A stretch of DNA of 9,521 nucleotides from an uncultured Bacteroidota bacterium (GTDB lineage Bacteria; Bacteroidota; Bacteroidia; Chitinophagales; Chitinophagaceae). The DNA lies in NCBI GenBank assembly GCA_938008665.1, contig CALLKA010000073.1, positions 1 through 9,521 on the forward strand, written 5' to 3'. Positions 1 to 6,347 of the stretch are shown piece by piece (position 1 is the first letter of the stretch; each line of letters starts with the position of its first letter). Below the pieces are notes generated by a model. It saw only the letters and a program-made list of their open reading frames with translations, ran no database searches and was not told where the DNA came from. The translations under genes and the position numbers were made by a program.

Positions 1-293
1 AAATTATCGATGTACAAACCTTATTACCATTTGATATTCATCATCAAATATTGGCATCCTTGAAAAAAACAAATCGAATTGTATTTGTAGATGAAGATGT
101 GCCAGGTGGTGGAAGTGCTTATATGTATCAACAAGTACTTGAAGTGCAAGGCGGCTATAAGTGGTTAGATGCAACAGCACGCACCATTAGTGCAAAAGCA
201 CACCGTCCAGCATATGCAAGTGATGGCGATTATTTTTCCAAACCGAATACGGAAGAAATTATTGAGAAAATAAAAGAGATGATGGCAGAGTAG
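1..293 (+). CDS. 2-oxoacid dehydrogenase E1 component, beta-subunit C-terminus (5' partial)
   Basis: The reading frame is open from the left edge (first complete codon at base 3) to TAG at 291-293, giving about 96 visible residues. They match the C-terminal transketolase-like domain of E1 beta subunits: IIDVQTLLPFD, then FVDEDVPGGGSAYM, then SAKAHRPAYASDGDYFSKPN near the end. In the family this domain helps bind thiamine diphosphate across the dimer and docks the E2 acyltransferase; the complex decarboxylates pyruvate or branched-chain 2-oxoacids to acyl-CoA in the cytoplasm. Bacteroidota often carry alpha and beta fused in one chain of about 650-700 residues; whether this gene is fused cannot be seen. 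The first ATG inside the window (51) is internal to the domain and is not the start. The tail resembles the Bacteroidota form usually labelled 2-oxoisovalerate dehydrogenase, but the substrate is not decided by this fragment. The gene converges on the small gene at 314-589 with only 20 bp between them. Confidence 0.9.
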   Translation, partial: IIDVQTLLPFDIHHQILASLKKTNRIVFVDEDVPGGGSAYMYQQVLEVQGGYKWLDATARTISAKAHRPAYASDGDYFSKPNTEEIIEKIKEMMAE

Positions 294-313
294 CCTTAAG
301 ATTTCTCTTTTGA

Positions 314-589
314 TTAATAATTATTTTTACTTAAGGTATAGCCTTCTAATTTTTGCGTGTGCTCCAATGATCCTAATCTAAATTTCACAGCCACTTTTGT
401 TTGTTTTTGCAAGGCTCTCTCCATGTTACAAAAAAATCCAGTTTGCGTTGTATAAAGGTTGGGTGCTACTTTTGTTTCTGCACTAATTCTAAAATACCTA
501 TTTTTTAATCCTGCCGTATCCTTCAATGGATGTATAGTATTGAAGTTGAGAAGGCAGGTAGATAATAGAATATTTAATATACTGGACAT
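314..589 (-). CDS. Small conserved hypothetical protein (91 aa)
   Basis: ATG at 589, stop at 314. The first 16 residues are hydrophobic (ILNILLSTCLLNF) and could be a weak signal peptide or membrane anchor, though no positive charge precedes them and no proper lipobox is present at Cys12. The second half contains FFCNMER (52-58) and RLGSLEHTQKLEG (71-83). From memory, short Bacteroidota proteins ending in an FFC-M-E ... K-x-RFRLGSL-x-YV-x-x-LE pattern are common, so I think this is a real gene, not a chance frame. Function is unknown. It starts 35 bp after the yebC stop on the same strand and is probably transcribed with it; no Shine-Dalgarno is visible and the leader is nearly all A/T. I cannot name a domain. 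Confidence 0.6.
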   Translation of the reverse strand: MSSILNILLSTCLLNFNTIHPLKDTAGLKNRYFRISAETKVAPNLYTTQTGFFCNMERALQKQTKVAVKFRLGSLEHTQKLEGYTLSKNNY

Positions 590-624
590 TTATTTTTATT
601 GAATAAATCATTAGAGGGATAAAC

Positions 625-1347
625 TTACCCCATGTTGTGGAATACTTTATTTACATCTTCGTCTTCCTCTAATCTTTCAATTAGTTTACTGACATCCTCT
701 GCTTGTTCATCTGTTACTGGCACAGTGGTGGTGGGGATCCATTCAAGCTGTGCACTCAATGGTTGAATATTTTTATCCTCTAATGCTTTTTGTAAATTTC
801 CGAAATCAGTAAAAGCACATCTTAATACAATAATTACATTTCCATTATCATCATTACTTTCTCCCAATTCATCCAAGCCGTGGTCAATTAATTCTAATTC
901 CAAATCATCCATATTTACACCTTCTGGGCTTAAATTAAACACACCCATTTTTTTAAATTGAAAACTCACACTTCCACTATTTCCAAGTGCACCATGTCCT
1001 TTGTTAAAATGACTTTTCACATTGGCCACAGTTCTAACATGGTTATCGGTGGCAGTTTCCACTAACAATGCAACACCATGGGGAGCATAACCTTCGTATA
1101 AAATTTCCTCGTAATTGCTCGTGTCTTTTCCCATCGCACGCTTAATCGCTGCTTCCACTCTATCCTTGGGCATACCTACACTTCTTGCATTCTGATAACA
1201 TCTTCTCAAAGCAGGGTTGTCATCTGGGTTAGGACCACCCGCTTTCACAGCAATTACAATCTCTTTACCGATTCGAGTAAATTGTTTCGCCATACGATCA
1301 AAACGCTTGAACATGGTGGCTTTTCGAACTTCAAATATTCTTCCCAT
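625..1347 (-). CDS. yebC: YebC/TACO1-family translation or regulatory factor
   Basis: A 240-residue cytoplasmic protein of the usual family length. The N-terminus is MGRIFEVRKATMFKRFDRMAKQ, the Bacteroidota version of the basic N-terminal segment that in E. coli YebC reads MAGHSKWANIKHRK. It is followed by KEIVIAVKAGGPNPDDNPALRRC, by the signature NARSVGMPKDRVEAAIKRAMG near 53-73, by EGYAPHGVALLVETATDNHVRTVANVKSHFNKGHGALGNSGSVSFQF around 85-130, and by an acidic C-terminus (LIERLEEDEDVNKVFHNMG). The family was long annotated as a transcriptional regulator; TACO1 in mitochondria and recent bacterial work point to helping ribosomes through difficult, proline-rich stretches. It starts 35 bp beyond the terminator of the upstream permease, so it likely has its own promoter (TATTTTTG at 1370-1377). 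Family is certain, molecular role less so. Confidence 0.95.
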   Translation of the reverse strand: MGRIFEVRKATMFKRFDRMAKQFTRIGKEIVIAVKAGGPNPDDNPALRRCYQNARSVGMPKDRVEAAIKRAMGKDTSNYEEILYEGYAPHGVALLVETATDNHVRTVANVKSHFNKGHGALGNSGSVSFQFKKMGVFNLSPEGVNMDDLELELIDHGLDELGESNDDNGNVIIVLRCAFTDFGNLQKALEDKNIQPLSAQLEWIPTTTVPVTDEQAEDVSKLIERLEEDEDVNKVFHNMG

Positions 1348-1369
1348 AGTAGTATGTTATTGAGGTCTG

Positions 1370-1377
1370 CAAAAATA
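1370..1377 (-). promoter_or_regulatory. Candidate Bacteroidota -7 box for yebC
   Basis: On the minus strand the sequence reads TATTTTTG, a full match to the TAnnTTTG -7 element of Bacteroidota primary-sigma promoters. It lies 22 bp ahead of the yebC ATG and just downstream of the permease terminator, so a transcript would have a leader of about 15-20 bases. No TTTG -33 element is found at the usual 19-21 bp spacing, because that position falls in the terminator hairpin, so this is only a candidate. Confidence 0.4.
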
Positions 1378-1381
1378 AGCT

Positions 1382-1418
1382 AAAAAAATAATCCCCCCGA
1401 GTACTCGGGGGGATTATT
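1382..1418 (-). terminator. Rho-independent terminator of the amino acid permease gene
   Basis: Bases 1387-1418 form a perfect 32-bp palindrome: AATAATCCCCCC, then centre GAGTACTC, then its mirror. Read on the minus strand the hairpin ends in ATTATT followed by five T (1386-1382), giving a strong GC stem plus U tract. It lies 21 bp after the permease stop and 35 bp before yebC, so it ends the permease transcript and insulates yebC. Read on the plus strand there is no long T run, so it should work in one direction only. Confidence 0.9.
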
Positions 1419-1439
1419 ATAAATTATGCATCAATAGTG

Positions 1440-2933
1440 TTAGTCATTTAATTTACTATGCTTACGACTATATACGAAATACACCACCAAGCCTAAGGCC
1501 ATCCAGGCAAAGGCCACTTTTAATGTTTGTGCATCAAGGGCAAATATCATAGCCAAGCAAATAACCGCTCCTAAAATAGGAACCAATGGCACCAAAGGTG
1601 TCTTAAATGGTCTTTCCATATCTGGTGATTTGCGTCTTAAAATCCAAATACCAGCACTTACCAATACAAATGCAAACAAGGTTCCGAAGGAGGTTAAATC
1701 ACCCGCTACATTACCTGGTACAAATGCGGCAAATCCACCCACAAATATGAATAAAATCCAGTTTGATTTATAAGGCGTTCTGTATTTAGGATGTAAATCA
1801 GAGAATATTTTAGGCAATAATCCGTCATTCGCCATAGAGAAGAATACACGAGATTGTCCCATTAACATAACTAAAATTACTGAGCTAAAGCCAGCAAGAA
1901 TAGCCACGGTCACTGCGGTTGCCAACCAACCATATCCTGTCATATAGGTTGAAATTGCATATGCCACAGAAGCTTCACGCCCTTTTAAAGGATCTACGAA
2001 ATCCTTCCAGTTAGCTACGCCAGTTAATACGTGTCCAAATAGGATATATAAAATGGTACATACTACTAATGAACCTAAAATTCCAATTGGCATATCTCTT
2101 TTTGGATTTTTTGCTTCCTGTGCAGCTGTTGAAACGGCATCAAAACCAATAAAGGCAAAAAATACAATTGCAGCTCCACCAATCACACCGCCCCAACCAT
2201 GTTTAAATACGCCAGAATAATCCGCAATGGTTTTTCCAGATGCATCTAAAACAGGTGCATGACCAGCAGGGATCATATAAGGAGTATGGTTTTCTGGACG
2301 AATAAATTGCCATCCAATTGCAATAAACAATAATACAATTGCCACTTTAATAAATACGATAATCGCATTTACAATTGCAGACTCTTGTGTTCCTTTAATT
2401 AACAATAAGGTTAATAATAATAAAATAACCAATGCTGGTGCATTCATAATACCATGACGTAATATACCATCTGCGCCAGTCATACTTTCAAAAGGGGAGT
2501 GGCTCCATTCATAAGGAATGCTCCCTCCCAGCAGCTTGTTTAAATATTCACTCCAAGCGATGGATACAGTGGCAGCGCCCAAGGCATATTCCATAATTAA
2601 AGCCCATCCAATAATCCATGCAACTGTTTCGCCCATAGTTACATATGAATAAGCATAAGCACTTCCTGAAATTGGAATCATTGCAGCAAACTCAGCATAG
2701 CATAATCCTGCAAAAGCGCAACCAATAGCTGCAACAATGAAGGATAATGTAACAGCTGGTCCAGCAGCTTGTCCCGCAGCGGCTGCGGTTCTAACAAATA
2801 AGCCAGCGCCAATAATGGCACCAACGCCTAATGCAATCAAATTACCCGCGCCTAATGTGCGTTTTAATCCTTTTCCACCATCATCTGCCTGTGCTAACAT
2901 GGCGGATAAATCTTTTTTTCTAAATAAACTCAT
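1440..2933 (-). CDS. APC-superfamily amino acid permease (cationic amino acid transporter-like)
   Basis: A 497-residue inner-membrane protein with about 12-14 hydrophobic segments. TM1 carries the APC substrate-binding glycine motif LGVGAIIGAGLF (35-46), where the broken helix cradles the amino acid backbone. TM6 and the following loop give FFAFIGFDAVSTAAQEAKNP and RDMPIGI, the hallmark of the CAT/YfnA (TC 2.A.3.3) branch. The C-terminus has the paired helices of that branch (ERPFKTPLVPLVPILGAVICLAM ...). The start is ATG at 2933; residues 1-25 (FRKKDLSAML..GGKGLKRTLGAG) are the usual cytosolic N-tail. It imports or exchanges amino acids; specificity cannot be read. It stands alone between its own terminator and a divergent intergenic region shared with the DAACS operon. 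The leader contains an inverted repeat (2957-2980). Confidence 0.93.
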   Translation of the reverse strand: MSLFRKKDLSAMLAQADDGGKGLKRTLGAGNLIALGVGAIIGAGLFVRTAAAAGQAAGPAVTLSFIVAAIGCAFAGLCYAEFAAMIPISGSAYAYSYVTMGETVAWIIGWALIMEYALGAATVSIAWSEYLNKLLGGSIPYEWSHSPFESMTGADGILRHGIMNAPALVILLLLTLLLIKGTQESAIVNAIIVFIKVAIVLLFIAIGWQFIRPENHTPYMIPAGHAPVLDASGKTIADYSGVFKHGWGGVIGGAAIVFFAFIGFDAVSTAAQEAKNPKRDMPIGILGSLVVCTILYILFGHVLTGVANWKDFVDPLKGREASVAYAISTYMTGYGWLATAVTVAILAGFSSVILVMLMGQSRVFFSMANDGLLPKIFSDLHPKYRTPYKSNWILFIFVGGFAAFVPGNVAGDLTSFGTLFAFVLVSAGIWILRRKSPDMERPFKTPLVPLVPILGAVICLAMIFALDAQTLKVAFAWMALGLVVYFVYSRKHSKLND

Positions 2934-2956
2934 AGTTATTGGTTTCGGTTTTCAAT

Positions 2957-2980
2957 TCAAAAACAAGGTGTTGTTTTTGA
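2957..2980. promoter_or_regulatory. Inverted repeat in the permease leader / divergent intergenic region
   Basis: TCAAAAACAA (2957-2966) and TTGTTTTTGA (2971-2980) are perfect 10-bp inverted arms around the loop GGTG. The site is 24 bp upstream of the permease ATG. A second, shorter inverted pair AATTGT (2984-2989) / ACAATT (2998-3003) follows directly. The position fits an operator for a dimeric regulator or a hairpin in the permease 5' leader. There is no T run, so it is not a terminator. Regulator unknown. Confidence 0.45.
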
Positions 2981-3052
2981 GCTAATTGTAATTGAACACA
3001 ATTTAGGTTGGAAAATAGTACTTTTTTCGCAAAAATGCCTTCAATTTTATAT

Positions 3053-3083
3053 AAAATACACCCTTGGATGGGGGTATTTTTTT
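3053..3083 (+). promoter_or_regulatory. Terminator-like hairpin upstream of the symporter operon
   Basis: AAAATACACCC (3053-3063) pairs with GGGGGTATTTT (3070-3080) with one A-G mismatch, loop TTGGAT, and is followed by T up to 3083, giving seven T in a row from 3077. This is the shape of an intrinsic terminator reading rightward, yet no rightward gene ends before it: the gene to its left is transcribed away. It sits 36 bp ahead of the symporter ATG and could be an attenuator, if the operon promoter is upstream of it, or a barrier to antisense transcription. A perfect palindrome GACTTAAGTC (3086-3095) follows at once and could be an operator. Confidence 0.45.
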
Positions 3084-3119
3084 AGGACTTAAGTCTTATA
3101 TTGCAGTACTAACAATGCT

Positions 3120-4367
3120 ATGAAAAAATCAAATAAACTTACCCTCTATATTGTTGTCGCAATGATTTTGGGTGCAATTTTGGGCTACATCATTAATAAA
3201 AATTATGATGCGGTTTATATTGAAAAATTTTCTAAAAATATTAAGCTATTAACGACCATCTTTTTAAGGCTGGTACAAATGATTATTGCTCCATTGGTAT
3301 TTACTACTTTGGTGGTCGGAATTGCAAAACTGGGGGATTTAAAAACAGTAGGTCGTGTTGGGGGTAAAGCCATGTTGTGGTTTATTACTGCCTCATTAGT
3401 GAGTTTATTAATCGGACTAGTATTAGTGAATATATTTAAGCCAGGATTGGGCATTGATTTAAGCAATGCAGATATGAGTGGGGCAAAAGATGTGATGGGA
3501 AAAACCCAAACTTTTAGCATGATCAATTTTATAGAACATGTTTTTCCCAAAAGCATGTTTGAAGCAATGGCCAATAATGAAATATTACAGATTGTTATAT
3601 TCAGTATCTTTTTTGGTGTAGCCGCAGCAGCAATAGGTGACGCAGCCAAAGGATTTATTAAAGCATTGGAAACAGTTTCTCATATTATTTTAAAAATGGT
3701 AGGCTATGTAATGAACTTTGCGCCACTGGGTGTATTTGGGGCCATTGCTGCAGTCATTGCCACAAAGGGATTGGCCATTTTTATATTTTACGGTAAATAT
3801 TTAATGTACTTTTTATTTGGTATCGGCGTTTTATGGGTGGTTTTGTTAGGGGTTGGTTTTATTATTTTAGGAAAACGCGTTCCCACATTATTAAAACATA
3901 TCACTTCACCATTAGTCATTGCATTTAGTACCACCAGTAGTGAAGCCGTATTTCCGAAATTAACAGAGGAGCTAGAAAAATTTGGATGCAAGGATAAAAT
4001 TGTATCCTTTATTTTACCACTAGGGTACTCCTTTAATTTAGATGGTAGTATGATGTATATGACCTTTGCAAGTTTGGCGATTGCGCAAGCCTATGGCATA
4101 CACATTGATATTCCAACACAGTTAACCATGTTATTGGTATTAATGCTTACAAGCAAGGGAATTGCAGGCGTGCCTCGTGCCTCACTAGTCGTTGTTACCG
4201 CTACATGTGCCATGTTTAATATCCCGCCTGAAGGCATCGCATTAATTTTACCTATTGACCACTTTTGTGATATGTTCCGTTCTGCTACGAATGTTTTAGG
4301 TAATAGTCTGGCAACAACTGTAGTCAGTAAATGGGAAGGGGCATTAGAAAATCCAACACAAGCATAA
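3120..4367 (+). CDS. DAACS-family (GltP/DctA-like) dicarboxylate or acidic amino acid : cation symporter
   Basis: A 415-residue inner-membrane carrier of usual family length with all core motifs in order: hairpin 1 serine-rich motif FSTTSSEAVFP (269-279), TM7 motif NLDGSMMYM (306-314, equivalent to NMDGT), hairpin 2 TSKGIAGVPRA (344-354), and TM8 DMFRSATNVLGN (384-395). Asp384, Arg387 and Asn391 align with GltPh D394, R397 and N401, which bind the substrate amino group, side-chain carboxylate and backbone carboxylate. This fits aspartate/glutamate or a C4-dicarboxylate. Asn395 takes the place of GltPh D405, a sodium-site aspartate; as I recall, the proton-coupled enzymes GltP and DctA also have Asn there, so proton coupling is possible. 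It is the first gene of a tight rightward set, 11 bp ahead of the DedA gene. Specificity is not settled by sequence alone. Confidence 0.93.
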   Translation: MKKSNKLTLYIVVAMILGAILGYIINKNYDAVYIEKFSKNIKLLTTIFLRLVQMIIAPLVFTTLVVGIAKLGDLKTVGRVGGKAMLWFITASLVSLLIGLVLVNIFKPGLGIDLSNADMSGAKDVMGKTQTFSMINFIEHVFPKSMFEAMANNEILQIVIFSIFFGVAAAAIGDAAKGFIKALETVSHIILKMVGYVMNFAPLGVFGAIAAVIATKGLAIFIFYGKYLMYFLFGIGVLWVVLLGVGFIILGKRVPTLLKHITSPLVIAFSTTSSEAVFPKLTEELEKFGCKDKIVSFILPLGYSFNLDGSMMYMTFASLAIAQAYGIHIDIPTQLTMLLVLMLTSKGIAGVPRASLVVVTATCAMFNIPPEGIALILPIDHFCDMFRSATNVLGNSLATTVVSKWEGALENPTQA

Positions 4368-4378
4368 AAATATTATTA

Positions 4379-5053
4379 ATGATTACTTTACTGGAAGTTT
4401 TTCACTGGAGTCAACTACTACAACCACAATTTTATATTGAACATGGTGGTTTGTGGTTATTGTTGTTTGTGGTTTTTGCGGAAACGGGATTATTTTTTGG
4501 CTTTTTTTTACCAGGAGATAGTTTGCTATTTGTTGCAGGTATTTATAGTGCACCGCTGGTGTCGCAAATTTTTGTAACGGATAGTGAGTGGCTTAATTTA
4601 GGAATTCTATTTGCATTTATATCTGTTGCTGGAATTTTGGGAAATTATATTGGGTATGAGATAGGCAAAAAAGTGGGTCCTGCCATGTATGATTGGAAGG
4701 ATAATTTATTGTTTAAGAAAAAGTATTTAGTGCAAGCGCAAGAGTTTTATGAAAAACACGGAGGACGTGCCATTGTAATCGCAAGATTCATACCTATTGT
4801 TCGAACTTTCGCGCCCATAGTTGCAGGCATCGTTGTTATGGATAAAAAAAAGTTTGTTTATTTTAATGTGGTGGGTTGTTTGGCATGGGTTGCGAGTATG
4901 TTATGTGCCGGCCATTTTTTACAAGCTTGGATTTTAAAACAATTTCAATTCGATTTGAAAAACCATTTAGAGGTCATTGTATTAGGTATTGTTTTGGTGA
5001 CCACATTGCCAGTTATTATCAATGTTATTTCGCATCGTTCTCGAAAATCTTAA
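4379..5053 (+). CDS. DedA-family membrane protein (possible lipid-carrier flippase)
   Basis: A 224-residue polytopic protein with DedA/SNARE-associated hallmarks: FAETGLFFGFFLPGDSLLF (33-51) with acidic Glu35 and Asp47 in the first re-entrant segment, and GGRAIVIARFIPIVRTFAPI (128-147) with Arg130, Arg136 and Arg142 in the second. Equivalent acidic residues and arginines are essential in E. coli YqjA. Members such as UptA recycle undecaprenyl phosphate across the membrane and others move phosphatidylethanolamine; the family is linked to proton motive force and envelope integrity. I place the start at ATG 4379, 11 bp after the symporter stop. An earlier in-frame ATG at 4331 would add 16 polar residues and overlap the symporter by 37 bp; MITLLEVFHW matches the family N-terminus better. 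A lipid-carrier role would suit the glycosyltransferase two genes downstream. Confidence 0.92.
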   Translation: MITLLEVFHWSQLLQPQFYIEHGGLWLLLFVVFAETGLFFGFFLPGDSLLFVAGIYSAPLVSQIFVTDSEWLNLGILFAFISVAGILGNYIGYEIGKKVGPAMYDWKDNLLFKKKYLVQAQEFYEKHGGRAIVIARFIPIVRTFAPIVAGIVVMDKKKFVYFNVVGCLAWVASMLCAGHFLQAWILKQFQFDLKNHLEVIVLGIVLVTTLPVIINVISHRSRKS

Positions 5054-5084
5054 TTTAAAAACGATTAATAATTAATTTATTAAC

Positions 5085-6335
5085 ATGAATCAGAATAAAC
5101 AAATTGGACTTTTGTCATTGCCTGTTTTTGTGGCTGCCCTGGGTTATTTTGTAGATGTATATGATTTATTATTGTTTACCATTGTTAGGCAAACCAGTGT
5201 AATGAGTATTGGATCCACTGCGGAAACTATAATTGTAGATAGTGCGCATATTATTAATTGGCAAATGTCCGGCTTATTAATTGGCGGTATTTTATGGGGG
5301 GTGTTGGGCGATAAAAAAGGCAGATTAAAAGTTTTATTCGGTTCCATTTTATTATACTCGGTTGCAAATATCTTAACCTCCTTTGTTCAAAATGTTGATC
5401 AATATGCTTACTGTCGTTTTATAGGGGGTATTGGTTTGGCGGGTGAATTGGGCGCAGGAATTACGCTTGTTTCAGAAATGCTTCCTAAACATAAAAGAGG
5501 TATTGGCACTTCCATGGTTGCGGGTATTGGCTTGTTTGGCGCTGTGTTTGCTTATTTCACATTTAAGTATACCGATGATTGGCGTTTGTGTTATCAAATA
5601 GGTGGGGTACTTGGATTTTTTCTTTTGATATTGCGTGTTAAAGTAGCAGAGTCATTTATGTTTGAATCAGTGAAGTTGTCAAAGTTAGATAAGGGCAATT
5701 TTTTTATGTTTTTTCAAAATAAGAAAAGATTTGTAAAATATATTACTGCTATTTTAATTGGACTTCCTACTTGGTTTGTCATTGGTGTGTTAATTAACTA
5801 TAGTAATAAATTTGCCAGCTCCTTGTATGGCATTAATTTAATTGATTCTGGAAGATCAATCATGTTGGCTTATATAGGCATTGCTACTGGTGATTTATTG
5901 ATTGGTTATGTGAGTCAATATTTTAAAAGTCGAAAAAAGGCATTGATGCTTTTTTATATTTTAAGCATCATCGGCATGATTTTGTTTTTCAGTCCATTTA
6001 ATAATAATGATAGCCGCATGTATTTAATATGTGCTTTCTTGGGCTTTAGTACTGGGTACTGGGCAATATTTAATCAAATGGCAGCCGAACAATTTGGTAC
6101 TAATTTGCGTGCCACTGCTGCAACGACCATACCCAATATGGTACGCGGCGCTTTACCCTTAATTAATTTTTTATTCTTAGATATATTACAAAAAAAATTA
6201 GGTTGGGATATTTTGCAAAGTGGCATGTTAACGGGATCTATAGTAATGGTGATTACTTTAATTGCTTATTTCTTTACGGAGGAAACCTATCATAAGGATT
6301 TGGATTATATGGAACACGACAATCCACTTCCTTAG
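5085..6335 (+). CDS. MFS transporter, metabolite:H+ symporter / sugar-transporter type
   Basis: A 416-residue protein with about 12 membrane segments. TM1 holds two acidic residues in YFVDVYDLLLF (Asp24, Asp27), and loop 2-3 carries motif A, GVLGDKKGRLKVLFG (72-86). TM4 reads YCRFIGGIGLAGELGAG, and the following loop SEMLPKHKRGIGTSM is the family's acidic-basic signature. The second half repeats the layout more weakly: YFKSRKKALMLF is the motif A equivalent. This pattern belongs to the AAHS/SHS/sugar-porter side of the MFS, whose members import carboxylates, aromatic acids or sugars with protons. The substrate cannot be named. It lies 31 bp after the DedA gene and 12 bp before the glycosyltransferase, so it is probably in the same operon; the leader is extremely A/T-rich with no Shine-Dalgarno. 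Confidence 0.88.
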   Translation: MNQNKQIGLLSLPVFVAALGYFVDVYDLLLFTIVRQTSVMSIGSTAETIIVDSAHIINWQMSGLLIGGILWGVLGDKKGRLKVLFGSILLYSVANILTSFVQNVDQYAYCRFIGGIGLAGELGAGITLVSEMLPKHKRGIGTSMVAGIGLFGAVFAYFTFKYTDDWRLCYQIGGVLGFFLLILRVKVAESFMFESVKLSKLDKGNFFMFFQNKKRFVKYITAILIGLPTWFVIGVLINYSNKFASSLYGINLIDSGRSIMLAYIGIATGDLLIGYVSQYFKSRKKALMLFYILSIIGMILFFSPFNNNDSRMYLICAFLGFSTGYWAIFNQMAAEQFGTNLRATAATTIPNMVRGALPLINFLFLDILQKKLGWDILQSGMLTGSIVMVITLIAYFFTEETYHKDLDYMEHDNPLP

Positions 6336-6347
6336 TTTTAAACCTGT

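Noticed and set aside
294..336. CCTTAAG / CTTAAGG inverted pair between the E1 gene and the small hypothetical gene as a terminator
   Set aside because: Only 7 bp of stem with a 29-base loop, and the right arm lies inside the neighbouring coding region; thermodynamically unconvincing.
3097..3104. TATATTGC as a -7 box for the symporter operon
   Set aside because: It differs from TAnnTTTG in its last positions, has no -33 element at the right spacing, and would leave almost no leader; too weak to list.
3215..3649. 144-residue minus-strand reading frame inside the symporter gene
   Set aside because: Antisense shadow of membrane-helix codons; its composition reflects the complement of hydrophobic codons and no motif is present.
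4331..4378. Upstream ATG at 4331 as start of the DedA gene
   Set aside because: It would overlap the symporter gene by 37 bp and add a polar 16-residue tail read from the out-of-frame symporter C-terminus. ATG 4379, just after the symporter stop, gives the usual DedA N-terminus.
4876..5058. 60-residue plus-strand frame at the end of the DedA gene
   Set aside because: Alternate frame within the conserved DedA C-terminus with no start context or recognisable motif.
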